Shown: positions 10,566 through 22,523 of the stretch, in pieces
Layout: each line of letters opens with the position of its first letter
Numbering within the stretch: position 1 is the stretch's first letter
NCBI GenBank assembly: GCA_037126765.1
Contig: JBBCBC010000024.1
Coordinates: forward strand, 14,233,554-14,297,553
Reading direction: 5' to 3'
Source: Stenogyne calaminthoides
Lineage: Eukaryota > Streptophyta > Magnoliopsida > Lamiales > Lamiaceae
DNA: 64,000 bases
Program-made: the position numbers and the translations under genes
Notes under the pieces: generated by a model
The model's database searches: none
The model's input: the letters and a program-made list of their open reading frames with translations, nothing else
What the model was told of the DNA's origin: nothing

Positions 10566-12121
10566 TGTAGGTCCCGAACGGGTTTTGTGAGGGCAGAAGT
10601 CTAGAGGGGAGGGGTGAATATACTTCTGAAAACTTTTTGTGCAGATCAGGTGTGATGGCGCGTTAGCTTTGATCGAGCTTGAGTGAATCGGTTTGGGCGA
10701 TAACCAACTTACTAATCGCTGAAGGCGGTCCGCTTCGTAAATATCGGTTTAACTGATGTGTCGCGGAAGCTTAAGTTTTACCCGTGAAAAACCGGTTTTA
10801 TAAATCGATTCCAAAGTTAGTGTTTTAACCAAATTGATCAAGTGTCAAGCTTGATCGATCGAAGCTTGGTGCTAAATGATCTCAACTTAGAATATGTATG
10901 CGCTTTTTAAAGGTTGTGTTCAATTGTGTAGACAGTTAATCAAAGCGGTAAAGGCACACAAGATTTATAGTGGTTCGGACAAACCCAGTCCCACGTCCAC
11001 TCTTCCCCTATCACAAGGGGCACCAACTTAACCAACTGGACTTAGTTTTATGTGTTAGTCCAACACAAGACAATCGATAGATATTTAAGGAGTTCTCACT
11101 CAACCGATCCCGTAAATCGTAACTAGAAACCCTAGTGCAATTCTTGCTAAACAACTTAACCTAACTTGGGTTTGGATAAGATTGTTTTGGTTCCAACTAT
11201 GAAATCTTTTCTAGTGTTTAAGGTAGCCTATCGGTAGATGAAAAGATTTCTATGCTAAGAACTTATGGGATGAACACTTAATATAATAATCTTCATGATC
11301 GTGTTCTTCGCTCGAAATCTGTAATTGCTTGAGCTTCTTGATTGTTCAAGTGTTTAGTGTCTTCACTCAAGTGTGATCCCATATTTATAGACCTTGAAAT
11401 CAAAGAGCCGTTGGAGAGCAATTTGAATTTCAAAGCTATATTAGGTAGGTTTGCAGGATTGATGTGGCGTCTTGAGAACGGCATGGCCGAAAAGCGTGAA
11501 CTTGTATTTTATAGCCGTTAGAGAGAGCGAAGATCAAATCCCTTTAATTGTCGGCTCCCGATCATACGTGTCTTGTTCTTATTGGTTAACGACGACTTTT
11601 CGGTGTTGTTCTTCCAACTAAGGTTGACATTCTTCTTGTTCGGATCATAGACGTATGACTTAGGTGAAACATCGGTTTTCACTGGTGAAATGACCGATCG
11701 AAATTGATCGATCTACCGATGGAGTCTTCGGTGTCGGTTGACTTAGCTTCAACTAGCGACTTTCGTGATGTAGGTCTTCCGTCCGATCTTCCGAAGTCAT
11801 CCGATCTTCAAGTATTCGAGTTTGAGCTTTATGACTTCAAATAAGATATCGACTAGATCGGATCAATCCGATCTTCTGTTCTTTTCTAGCATTACGTCTC
11901 CGCTTGATATCACCGTTCTTTGGATCTTCAGATTCGACTTATACATATTGAGGTTCCCCCCCAATATGTGACCTATCTATTACATCGGTTGTTCTATACA
12001 AGAATTATCAACCGGTATTCTATAAACCAGAATATAAACTTCATCAAATACCTAACAAAAGTCCGATTGGTCCTATTACATGTGTTTACGAACTTTTATC
12101 AAAACTATAAATTTCCCAACA
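10566..12121 (-). repeat. A2 3' LTR
   Basis: Plus strand TGTAGGTCCCG...TTTCCCAACA, 1556 bp. It aligns with 23625-25170, but segments 10660-10800 and 11680-11935 differ by repeated CAG/CTG to CG/TCG changes. It has the TATA-type motif in the CCATATTTATAGACC segment (minus-strand promoter) and the LTR hairpin near 11943-11971. Confidence 0.95.
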
Positions 12122-12137
12122 ATTCCCCCTTTTTAAA
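12122..12137 (-). promoter_or_regulatory. A2 polypurine tract
   Basis: The minus strand reads AAAAAGGGGGAAT immediately before the 3' LTR, at the same place and with the same core as in A1. Confidence 0.85.
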
Positions 12138-12339
12138 AAACCAAAACACCGAGAAAAACCAAACACAGCTTGATAAATATAGAACAAAGAAAGAGCACAT
12201 AATCGTAAGACAATGAGATTTTGTCTTAGGATCGTAAAATAAACTTTTCTCATTAGATATGTCGATTACATGTTACATCGTAAAAGTTTGAATTTAAAAA
12301 ACAAATGATCCTCGAGATGTGTTTTTTGATTCTTCACTC

Positions 12340-15300
12340 TTTAGGCTTGTATCCTTCGCATCTCTCTTTGATCTTGAGGTACGTTGAAAAAACTCGATAT
12401 AGTTTCCATTTGACATCATTGGTCCGCCGAGGATCGATTATATGCGTTTTTGCTCAGATGTCAAAGTAGAATCTCTGAAATGCCATCATCAAATGAGCCA
12501 TCCGCCTTTCTTCGAGTAATCCAACAGATCATACTCTTGGCGAGATATTTTTACATTGATAAGTTTGGCCTCATTTTCCGGATACTTCGTAAAAAATCTG
12601 ATATTTATTTTCTAACCGATTAAGGAATTCATCATCCGGAGATTCTTCTCGTGGAACAAGATTAAGGACAAAAGCATCCAAAAGCCATTCACTTCGATCT
12701 TGTTCCATTCCTCAAACCTCTTAAGATGTGTAGCGCTTTTTTGGAATGATCTCATCAACTCTTCTTTGGCGGTGAGGTTCCGTGCAATTTTCCAAATTTT
12801 CCTTTCTTCGCTCTCGATCCGAATTTTTTTCTTGATTTTACGCCTTTTATTCAATTTTTTTTTTTCGCCCTTCTTTCTTCTTCGCTTTTTTGGTCTCTTG
12901 AAGAATCACGCTCTTTGGGCGTTTCTCGGCCCGATTCCTTATCGACCAGATCTCTGCTAGTTTGTCTTCTTGTGACTATTTTAGTCCGAGTGGTCGCACA
13001 GTTGTGGTCTCGAAGTGGTTTGGTACAGTTGTGATGTCCCAAAGACCAAGAGCTAGCCTACCTTTTGTGATGTCCCAAAGACCAAAGTTAGCCTACCTTT
13101 CTTGCCTTTGACTTTTCCATCTTTTCAGAGACTTCGTTAGCAAAGAGATCCAGATGGTCTAGTCTTTTTCCATAGGCTTCAACTGTCTAAATTAGGTCTT
13201 CTGTTGTTCTGATCATGTCAGTTGGTTTCTCACTCCGTCCTTCCCCCTTTTTGGTTTGATCAAAAAGAACTGTGAGGTGGGAAGTTAGGGATCCAAAATC
13301 GATCGATATTGCCTCGCTGAGATCTCGCAATGTATAAACTCGAACTTGAGCGGTTAGATGTTCAACCTTCGAGATCAGCTCAGTCTTGACAGATTCCATG
13401 GCAGTAGAGAGTGTAAAAATTAGTTTGTCAAGTTTCTCTTCTGTCAATTCGAGCTTTTCAGTGAGCATCAGAAAATAAACTTGTTGTTGATCCACCTGAA
13501 TCAGCTTGTCATCAACGGATTTTATAAGTTCGGCAGACACGGTGGTCACAGTTTGGGAGAACTGATCTTTGATTGCTACAATCTGGGAAATAACCAATTC
13601 CCTTTGATCATTTATTTCTTTGAGGCCAATCTGCCTCTGATCAGCTATCACTCCCTCAACTTCTTCTTTCAGGAGATCTTTGAGACAAGATCGATCTCCT
13701 TGAAATTGATCAGCGGTGATGTGAGATGTTGGAATGTTTTGCGTCACTTGATCAGTTTTAGTTGTTTGTGCCTCCGAAGGGTTGGTCATGAATCTGCAAA
13801 GACCAGTTCCACTATCATCGGCAGCCTCCCGATCCTTCATTGTAGCATCTACTTCAGAGCTTCTTGAGCGATCTCCTGGTTATTTTGTTCACCAACCCCT
13901 TCACACGTGGATCGAGCTTTGATAGATTCAATAGTTATCACTCACCGGTGATCCTACTTTTAGCGATTTCCTCATATCGAAATCAAAATCTGCAAACTCA
14001 TCAAGACCGCCCATTTGTTCAATAATCATTATAAAATCTGAGAAGCTTTTTAATCTGAGATCTCTCATGGTGAGGATCTCCATAACTCCTTCTCTAATAG
14101 CAGGATGGGCGACCAGCTCGGATACATCTCATCGATTTCTCGATCGATTGGCATTACGACCATTTTCCTGTGATGGTCTTTGATGATCTAGACTCGAGAA
14201 TTGTCCGCATCCAGATTCCGGTTGATGAGATGTGGAGGGTTCCGTGGTGCTTGAGTAGGCGGAAGTTATCTGATTGGCTCGACTGCGAGAGGTTCCGATG
14301 TGGAGGCAAAGTGCTTTGGTTCCACAACGTATGGAGTTTCTAGTTCGCGAATTGTTGTAGTTTCGTGTTCAAGCGGGCGGTGGAAGAATAGGAGAGATAT
14401 GCTCGTGACCATTAGTCCGAGTGGTGAATCACCTCGAGCCGAGGAGAAGAAGATCGTTCATCTCGTGCTTCTTCCTCGTAATGAACCTGGCGAGCTCTCG
14501 GCTTGAGAAGCACCGCTGTCGATTTTTCACCGATTTTTGTGGTGCAACAGATCGATCTGGCGCTCTTTCTTCATCGACTCATCTTCTAGCATCGAGTCAT
14601 GGAGGCTTGCTTCGCTTCTTCGGCCTCTTCTCCACGGACCTTCACCGTTTTTCTTTTCTTCTTCGGGGGGCATCCGGTGTAGACGGTTGCTTCCTTGCCT
14701 TTTCCTTCTTCGTCTTTGGGGAGTTGGCGCGATATCATCGTCTAGTGGCCCAAATATGGCTAAAGTGGTGGAGAGGAATGCCTTGTAGGACTTCATCCAT
14801 TCTGCTCCCATCGGCATTTGGCATTTTGTCTTGTAGGATAAGCGCAACCTTGTTGAGATTGCGATCCTCTTCTTCGATAGACACGCCTCCACTCATCAAC
14901 TCCAAATTTATCATGTTCTTGGAGTAGAATGGCCTTTAGGAACCCATGCCAATTGATGTTCTTGGCTTCATCAATTATTGCAGCCATGCTGTACAGTTTG
15001 ATTGATGTAAGAGCATCTGGGCTGAATGAAATACCCATAATTGTTTTTGACAAAATGTCAAACAACAATCGATATTTTCTCTTGAGCATTGGCCTGACAA
15101 AGCCTGACGTATGATGTTTGTCGGCCTCTCTGATGAGCTCGTTTACAAATTTCTCATCTTGATTCTCCTCAGAGGCGGCAAAGAGATTCGTCCTTTTGGT
15201 AGGCTGAACAGACAAGTTATATCCTCATTCGTCAGTCTGATCTCTTCTCCGGTGACTGTCGAAAAGTAGTTGTTCTCCCGGAGCATCTGTATCCACCCTT

Positions 15301-15516
15301 AAATTCCTTACGAATTCGAGGGCTTCATCTTTACATCACCGGATTGCAAAAGGAGCAAAGACAATATTTCTCAAGTCCTGCTTTCTTCAGAATTTCCTCT
15401 ACTTCCATTGATTCCGGATCCTTTGTAACCCCAAATTGTATGAACTTGTCCTCGACAATCCTTAATGTCAGTTCCGCATAATTGCACATTATTTTACCCA
15501 TACCGTGAGTGATCAT
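12340..15516 (-). pseudogene. A2 ORF3: same unknown long protein as A1 ORF3
   Basis: It is homologous to A1 ORF3. The N-terminus (15331-15516) has IMCNYAELTLRIVEDKFIQF, matching A1 EVCNYASMVKDIIDEKY. At 14793-15215 it has MLKRKYRLLFDILSK, GISFSPDALT and NINWHGFLKAILLQE, parallel to A1 KRKY/TFSPDTLT/MNWLGHFKHRLLQE. The C-terminal coiled coil (13187-13840) has repeated VE/LI/TEKLELTEEKLDKL heptads and ends at FDQTKKGEGRSEK. The distal part (12612-12854) is basic (NKRRKIKKK). The end near 12340 is approximate. Frameshifts are frequent and coincide with CG-for-CWG patches, so some may be sequence errors. Function is unknown. Confidence 0.65.
13241..13254 (-). promoter_or_regulatory. Internal purine tract inside A2 ORF3
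   Basis: The minus strand reads CCAAAAAGGGGGAAGG within the QTKKGEG codons, the same position as in A1 (4491-4506) and G (62826-62841). Confidence 0.45.
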
Positions 15517-16394
15517 CTACAGATAAGATAGATTCGGTTAAAATTGTGCATAAATACTAAGAATATCACATATCACGAAACCAAGAAACAATAAAACATA
15601 ATACACAGATATCAACGATTGAAAAATCTTTAAGATCAATGGTTTTAAAGGAATGATTCATCAAATAATCAGAAATTACCAGATTCTGTTTTTCGAATTT
15701 GAGACTTAAGAAAAACACTTTGAATCGCAGAGAAGTAATCTGGAGAGTTTTCAGAAAATAAAACGCAAGTTTGTGATTTGGAAAACTCTGGTAGGGTTTT
15801 TGATGAACCTTATAAAGATGAGGAGGGAAAAAGACAAGATTTGGAAGATCAACCGCTTGAAAAGATTAGACGATCCAGATTAAGCGGTTTTGATCGAATG
15901 GTTGGGAAAAAGCACGTCATTTAAAACCTTTTGGATTTAAAAGCTCATTTTGTAGCAATTAATACATGTACCCCACGTCCGCATTAAATGATTTGCAGGG
16001 AATACGTCACACAGGTAATGCGTACAGTATGGCAAATAAAAACAAATAAGATCCGATAAATAAGCAAATAACAAGGGAAAAGAAAGGCGTATCTGGTTGA
16101 CTGATATAGTAATCAGTCAATACCACTTGAAGTTGATTCCACTTGTTGATCTTAGTTTTCTGCCTAAACCTTATAATTTCCCAATTGTTCTTTTCAACTG
16201 ATCTGTTTCATTTTGTGTCTGATTTCCCTTCTGATCCTCCTCGATCAGTTGAAGTTCCCCCTTCAACTGATATTTACTTTTTTCATAGATCGATATATCT
16301 GATTTGTTGAGGTTTCAAGTTCAACTGATCTTCCTTATCTGATCAGTTTCGTATGTAATCAGATTTTGGTTGACCTAATCTGATTCTTCTCAGA
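15517..16394 (-). other. A2 spacer upstream of ORF3 with TATA box and hairpin
   Basis: No ORF is supported. CTTTATAAGG (minus strand, 15810-15818) lies about 295 bp before the ORF3 start. The hairpin at 16244-16271 has an 11-bp stem (ATCAGTTGAAG/CTTCAACTGAT) and loop TTCCCC. It corresponds to 6983-7811 of A1. Confidence 0.55.
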
Positions 16395-17480
16395 TCAAGC
16401 TAATTCTTGGGATAAGTGTTACCGCCAAAACTTAGTCTAGAATAGTAGTCTCTATTCCCTAAGTTGGAGCGATTTGACATGCGTAATTATCGTCTGTATA
16501 TCTTGATATATCAATCCCCCGTAAATTTATCCAATTATCGATCAAGGATTTTCTACATCGCGTCCTTGTGATGCAAATTTCTCTAAAAGGCTTTTTGAAA
16601 TCAAATTTGCATTTGCACCCTTGCTTGCCTCTATAAATTGGACCAATGTTTTTACACAACATAACCCATTCACCATACTTATCTTCTTTGTAAAAACATG
16701 CATCCCGGTGAACCCTTATTTCCTATTGAAACTTCCCAAAAACACCTTTACCCCTTTTTCAATGATTTCACTTTCTCAAATCAACCCCAGGTGTCCCTTT
16801 ATCACTTGTTTTTCGTCATCAAAGATTTCACATACAATTGTTGCCAAGCTTCTCTACCACCACGGCGCGGATCTGTGTCGTCATGAATCGAGAAGACACT
16901 TCTCCTAACCATATGCACCTTGTGTGTCTATCGTTATGACCTAACTATCATCAACAGACTCGTCGATATAAAACATGAGTTTGATATACGGTCTTGATCG
17001 GACAACGGTGATCTTCGTATATCAACTCAATTTTTTATGTAGCACATGTGCCCATAAGGTCTTTGAACCAAACTCTTGGCACGTGTGCTCCATTTAACAA
17101 ATTGGAGAGAGTCCATTGACTTGTGTCTAAGGGCTCTCGGTTTAGAAATCCTATCAACGCCTCTCTCGCTCCAATCGGTTTTAGCTTCAAATTTAGCGGC
17201 TTTAGGATTACTTTAAAGCCTCTCTCACCCTTGTTAAGTGGGGAAAATGAGAGCATCGATTTAAAATCTCTCTCTCTCAAGACTTCTTGGGTTAGGATGA
17301 GGGTTTAGGGTTATAGGTTTAGGGTTTTTCGGTTATGACTTATGTATTGACCTCCGGGTCCTTTGTACTTGTAACTTGTAATGTAATCTGACCTTCGGGT
17401 CTTTATCAATGAAAAGTTCTATTATTCCATTGTTGTGTAAATTCTCTGCTTTCTTATGCGATTGTAGGCTTTAATCTATG
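16395..17480. other. Unidentified insert of about 1.1 kb in A2
   Basis: This segment has no counterpart in A1 at the same place. It contains a TATA-like CTATAAATTGG (about 16631) followed by a pyrimidine-rich leader-like stretch and ATGs at 16698. It also has several TTTAGGGTTT-like runs at 17304-17325 and a tail ending near AATGAAAAGTTCTATTATTCC. I find no coding similarity and no clean LTR ends or TSD. It may be a short non-autonomous element, a solo LTR or captured host DNA. The boundaries are approximate. Confidence 0.35.
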
Positions 17481-17713
17481 AATCTTGCTTGTTGAATATC
17501 AGCTAAATCGACTTACAAAGATGTAAAATAACCCAACTGATTTAATCAGATATTCCTTTTAAATTGAGCGTTTCCTTTAATCTGATAAACCTTAAATCTG
17601 ATAAGTTCCTTTAATCTGATAACTCATAAATCTGATCGATTTCTCACATCAGTTCCTTGACTGATCTTCTGATCAGTTGAGATACCAAACTCAACTGATT
17701 CCTTTCAACCTGG

Positions 17714-19330
17714 TTAGTCTCTTAACCAGCTGGTTCTGGAGAACAATCCATCAAGCATTTTAGGTGCTTTTTCTCCAAGATCCAGAAGCCCTAGCTCATT
17801 ACACAATTCTCTGAATCTAATCTCAGCTAGTGGCTTGGTTAGAATATCAGCTTTCTGTAAATCAGTGTGAATCTTTTCCATTCTGATATTCTTCTTTTCA
17901 ACATGATCTCTTATAAAATGGTGTCTGACATCCACATGCTTGCATCTTGTATGTAGAACAGATTACGAGTGATTGCAATAAGACTATTATCGTCATCGCG
18001 AATATAGGTACATTCTTAGCTACGATGTTATAATCCTCACCGCCGACTAAGCCAGAGCGGTTTGGGCAACAATGACTTTCCTGCAGCCCATATATTCTCG
18101 CTTCAAGAGTAGATGTCGCAATCGATGTCTCCTTTTTGAAAACCACGAGATCGGTTTTACTTCCTAAAACTAACATGTTCCCGAGGTTGACTTCCCCCAT
18201 CAATCTTGCAACCTCCATAATTAGAATCGTAATACCCACTAAGCTCTAGATTATCATATGATGGGTAAAATAAACCAAGGTTTTCATCGTCTCTTCAGAT
18301 ACTTAAGAATCCGCTTAGTCGCTTTCTAGGTGGCTTTGCATTGGATTTGCTCGAAATCCGCACATACACCTCTTTGCCAAAGGTGATATCCTGTCTTGCG
18401 ATCGGTATATAGTAGAGATCCAATGAGAGCCCTATATTCTTTTTCGATTTGTTTTAACCATCCTCATCTGGATCCATCTTGAATCCGGTCATCATAGGAA
18501 TTTTGGCTTCCTTGCAATTTTGAACTCCAAACTTAGCCAATAAATTCCTAGTGTACTTTGCTTGGCGATGAATATCCCTTCTCAAGACTTTGCTTCACAC
18601 CGAGACCCGTAGTAATTCATCCGTCCCATCATGGACATCTCGAACTTCCCTTGCATCGGTTTGTTGAATCTTTCACATAGACTCTTGTTAGGAGATCCGA
18701 AGATGATGTCGCCCACGTGATTTGAACCATCGAAATATCTTCTCCATCTTCTATTCTCGAATAAGGTTCTGTCCAAAGGTTCCTTTAGTGAACCCACCGT
18801 CGATCAAGAACCGAGAGAGTGTATCATACCAAGCTCGAGGAGCTTGTTTCGAACCATAAAGAGCTTTTTTCTTAAATGGTACACTTGGTTTGTTCTTTTT
18901 TCAAGCCCGGAGGTTGTTCGACATAAACTTCCTCTCGCTAGTACCCCATTTAAAAATGCACTCTTTACGTCCATCCGATACACAAAGAACCCTCTCAGGG
19001 AAGCATATGCCGAAAATACCGAATGGCTTTGAAGCGAAGCGATCGTGCAAAGGTCTCGTCATAATCAATTCCTTCCGATTGTGAATACCCCTTAGCAACA
19101 AGTCTTGCCTTATTTCCGTGATGACATTTTTCATATCTCTTGTTCTTGAAAACCCACTTCGTACCAATTACGTCTTGATGATTTGGTCCGCCTACTAGTT
19201 CCCAAACTTGATTTCCGCCGAACTCGCTTCCACTCTCCTCCCCGCATGGCTAGAATCCAAATTTTAGCGCCTTGTAGAGCTTCCTCTATTGTTGTTGGTT
19301 CCTTCATAGACAAATAACAACAATACATGG
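17714..19330 (-). pseudogene. A2 pol: reverse transcriptase and RNase H
   Basis: It is the same domain run as A1 7812-9583: RNase H end DVRHHFIRDHVEKKNIRM and TSWLRD at 17714-17935, then RT with MQGKFEMSMMGRMNYYGS (about 18630). The YVDD site reads as VGDIIFGSPN (about 18710), so the second position of the Asp pair is Gly here. The region is broken by many frameshifts. Several lie where A1 has CTG or CAG and A2 has CG or TCG (for example near 18330 and 18350), so the damage may be overstated. Confidence 0.8.
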
Positions 19331-20550
19331 CACTTTCACCAACTGATGTCTAGTTTTAACTTTATCGATGGGTCTCCGATGATCGATCAGGTTGGATGAC
19401 CGGTTATCCGTGTCCTTCGCTCGATTTTTAAATTCGGTTTGGAGAACATCATCCATTTCGATAAAGGTTCATTACTAGCGATTGGGAGTGGTGCGTAATT
19501 ATGATCCACTTGATAAGAACATGTCTCGGTGATGTTGGACTCATCATGTCTTCGATGTCGCTTTGTGGGAACTTCGTGTTCCCCCACGAACCGGATGGTT
19601 CGGTTGATACCGTCTCACCAGATCGACTTCTTCATCGACAATTTTTTCGTACCTTAGGATCTGAATGATCCGGTGAATCAACTAGATCTGGAATGTATCT
19701 TTATTACGGTTTACGATTCTTTTTCCTTGATCATTAGGTGATCCATTTTCCGAGCATCGGTACTTGTTGATCGTGCACGCCTTGTTCTCGAGGCGATTTC
19801 CCTTCTTAAGATGCTTCATCAAAGACTACATGGGGTGTTTCTTCCACAAGTAGGGTTAAATGCTATTGTAAACCCCGAAAAGTTTTGCTAGATGAGGAAT
19901 ATCCTAAGAATATACCCTCATCCGACTTGGCCTCAAAAGTCTTCAACCGACTCTTCCCATTGTTGTGTATGAAACACTTACACCCAAAAAACATGGAAGT
20001 AAGAGACACGAGGTTTTCTCGTCCTTCCACAGTTCATAGGGTGTTTTGTAGTGAGCCTTATTCGTAAGACATCTGCTTACGAGTATGGCATGCAAAGTTG
20101 ATTGATTCTACCCGAAATGGCTTGGTATTGCATGTTCAAATTAACATCGTGCGGTAGCTTCTTTGAGAGTTCTGCTTCTTCGCTCGCTACTCCATTTTGT
20201 TGTGGTGTCCTTGCGGTGATGTTTCATGTCAGATACCAAACTTAGAGCAAAAATCAAGAATAAAAAGAGTTCGTAAATTATGTACCTTTATCTCGATCTA
20301 ATTTTTACTACACCGACACCCCTTCTCATTTTGTAATCTTTTTAGCGGCTTTCTGTATCTTCGTTTGTCGCCTCATTCTTCTTATGTAAGAATATAACCC
20401 GTAAACTTGGAATAGTCATCCACGATTACCAGAGTATATTTGGTCGTCCGCTGAGACCGATCGTAAATCGGTCCAAATAGATCCATATGAAGCGATTCTT
20501 GATTTTCTTGGCCGGATGCGGTCCGAAATTCCCTTGAATGAAGCTTTGAC
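19331..20550 (-). pseudogene. A2 pol: integrase core and C-terminal region
   Basis: The minus strand matches A1 9694-10560, including the HMDLFGPI...DDYSKF start (20400-20470) and the region that corresponds to QKNGVAER near 20190, but only in short frames. The C-terminal connector at 19387-19587 and the EEYPKN-shadowed region near 19890 follow A1 order. The core is badly frameshifted. It is continuous with the protease and HHCC segment at 20382-21122. Confidence 0.75.
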
Positions 20551-21122
20551 TGTTTTTCCTTCCGACATGCAAGACATGTCTGATCCTTTGAAAATAGTTC
20601 ATTCGGAAGTCCTTCCACTAGAGACATCCTTGCTATCTTATTAAGAGTTTTAAAGTTCAGATGGCTCATTCTTTTGTGCCAGAGCCAACTGCTACTTTTG
20701 GAACTCTTGACAATCAGGCATGCATTTCTTGGGCAACTGCTCCAATCACCGTAGATCGTCCCTTTCCTTGAACCGCTTAGCAAAATCTGCCGAGTGGATC
20801 GATTCTTGATAGTGCATTGGTCGGGTCGAGAACTCAACACCAATCCGTTATCGCAGAATTGTGAAACCGATAATAGGTTGTGCTTCAGACCTTCGACATA
20901 CGAGACTCCAGTTACTTGTACATCATCATTTTCTAAGGTTCCGAATCCTTTGGTAAAACCAAAGTTATCATCGCCAAAGAGTACACGCGGGCCTTTCTGT
21001 TCTATGTAAGAGCTGAGGAGATGTTTGCTTCCAGTCATGTGCCTTGAGCATCCACTATCGATGTACCAGATAGTTGCTTGCACACCTCCTTTGTTGGCGG
21101 ACCAAGTGATCCTGCAGCCCAA
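20382..21122 (-). pseudogene. A2 pol: protease end, GAG-pre-integrase and integrase start
   Basis: This is the longest clean frame of A2, 246 codons. The protease motif is IWYIDSGCSRHMTG, with the active-site Asp in DSG. It is followed by GDDNFGFTKGFG and LKHNLLSVSQFCDNG. The zinc-binding HHCC-type segment has WLWHKRMSHLNFKTLNKI...CLACRKEKQ. The integrase first Asp is in LHMDLFGPI and the frame runs on to VIVDDYSKF. This order is standard for copia pol and the sequence is SIRE-like. A1 carries the same stretch split between 25171-25760 and 10400-10560. Confidence 0.92.
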
Positions 21123-21299
21123 ATCGGGCTTTTAGGTACCCCTTTTGGATTGGGTCCCGAGGGGTTAGGATTAGTTTTGGGGATCCATACAAACAGAGCA
21201 CTTCTATTGTGATCAGTTAGATCAGAAGGCCTGATTTGTCTCCCATACCTATCAACATAATCATACGTCTCTTTATATGCTTTCTGATTAGTATGATTA

Positions 21300-22480
21300 T
21301 TAGTGTGAACCTTGGATGACTTAGAAGACTTGGGATTTATCTTTTTCTGTTTGTCTTCTTTTTATCCAAAGGTGGTTCTCGTGCGCACCTAGATTTACGA
21401 TTATAGGGGTAGGTACGATTGCTACCATCAAAAGATTCATATCTTTTTCGGATAGGTGGTTTTTGCGGTTTACAAGCATGCTTATTAGGCAAACCGACCT
21501 TGATTAGGTCTCGATTAGACTTCCCTTTTACGGGTTGTCTTTTTCGATTCTCGATCTGTTGATCGAGTTGAGGTCTCTTCGTAAGAACCGGGTTCTTCTG
21601 TTGATTCCTCACCGATGCTTTTACCGATTGGGGTCCATTTCGTTTCCCTTCGGTTAGGCACCGCCTTTACCCGCTCAACCTGGTCTTTTTTTCCTTATTA
21701 GATACATGTTTGGCTTTTGGTGTATCTTTTAATGAAACTCGTCCGATTACACCTTTTTGAGATGAATCACCGGGGGCTTTTGAGGATGTGGAAGGGTTCT
21801 CATACCCAAGTCCCTTCTTGTTAATCGTTGTTCAAAAATAGGTGTTCATGTCTTGAATGGTTTTAGATGATTTTGTAAAAACCTCTATTTTCTTCTGCAG
21901 ATTATCCTCGATGATTTTAGACTTTCATGCTTTTAATAGCTCATCGAACTTTGCTTGCGGGATTTTGAAGTCATCGACTTGTTTTTTGTTAATTGCCGGT
22001 GATCTTTGATCTCGATTCTCCCGATCGAAGCTTTAACTTTCAAATTTTAAATTCCTCGGTTTGCCTTCCGAAAGGTTTTATAGATTTAAGTTCGAGAGGC
22101 TTTATCGAGATCATTCTCTTTAGCAAGTGATTATTTACGGTCCTCGACTTGTCATTTTCAAACTTCCACTATAGCATAAGTGTCTCTTTGATTGGAGAGA
22201 TCCTCAAGCAATTGCTCGAGTAGAGTCACAGTCAATCTCCCCAAAGGTGTCTAATGATAGCGGTGTAGAAAGCGAACAAAGCGGTTTGGAGGTTACCTCG
22301 ATTGGTCCTCCTTGGCCATCGACAGATCTCATCATCATCCGAAGAGAATATCGGATCTTCATTTCCATAGAAGTCAACAAAGACCTTCCGATCGGACATA
22401 AATCTTCTCAGAGGAGTATCTAGAGTCCTCGGAGGGCGAATCTGAATCGTTAATTCTGACGATGTCGCGAACCATGGCTT
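21300..22480 (-). pseudogene. A2 gag C-terminal extension (degraded)
   Basis: It corresponds to A1 26050-27141: a Ser/Asp-rich start (about 22440), then a helical stretch and a basic tail (RKRYESFDGSNRTYPYN at 21337-21612, matching A1 ESFDGSSRAYPYN near 26050). It has many frameshifts and many CG-for-CWG differences. I do not see the CX2CX4HX4C knuckle that A1 has, so it is deleted or scrambled here. Confidence 0.6.
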
Positions 22481-22523
22481 TTTCGTCCTGTCACACTTTG
22501 CTCTCTTCTTTCCTCTTTTCCTT

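Noticed and set aside
17300..17330. Telomeric repeat
   Set aside because: Only a few separated TTTAGGGTTT motifs occur, without a tandem array. More like teloboxes.
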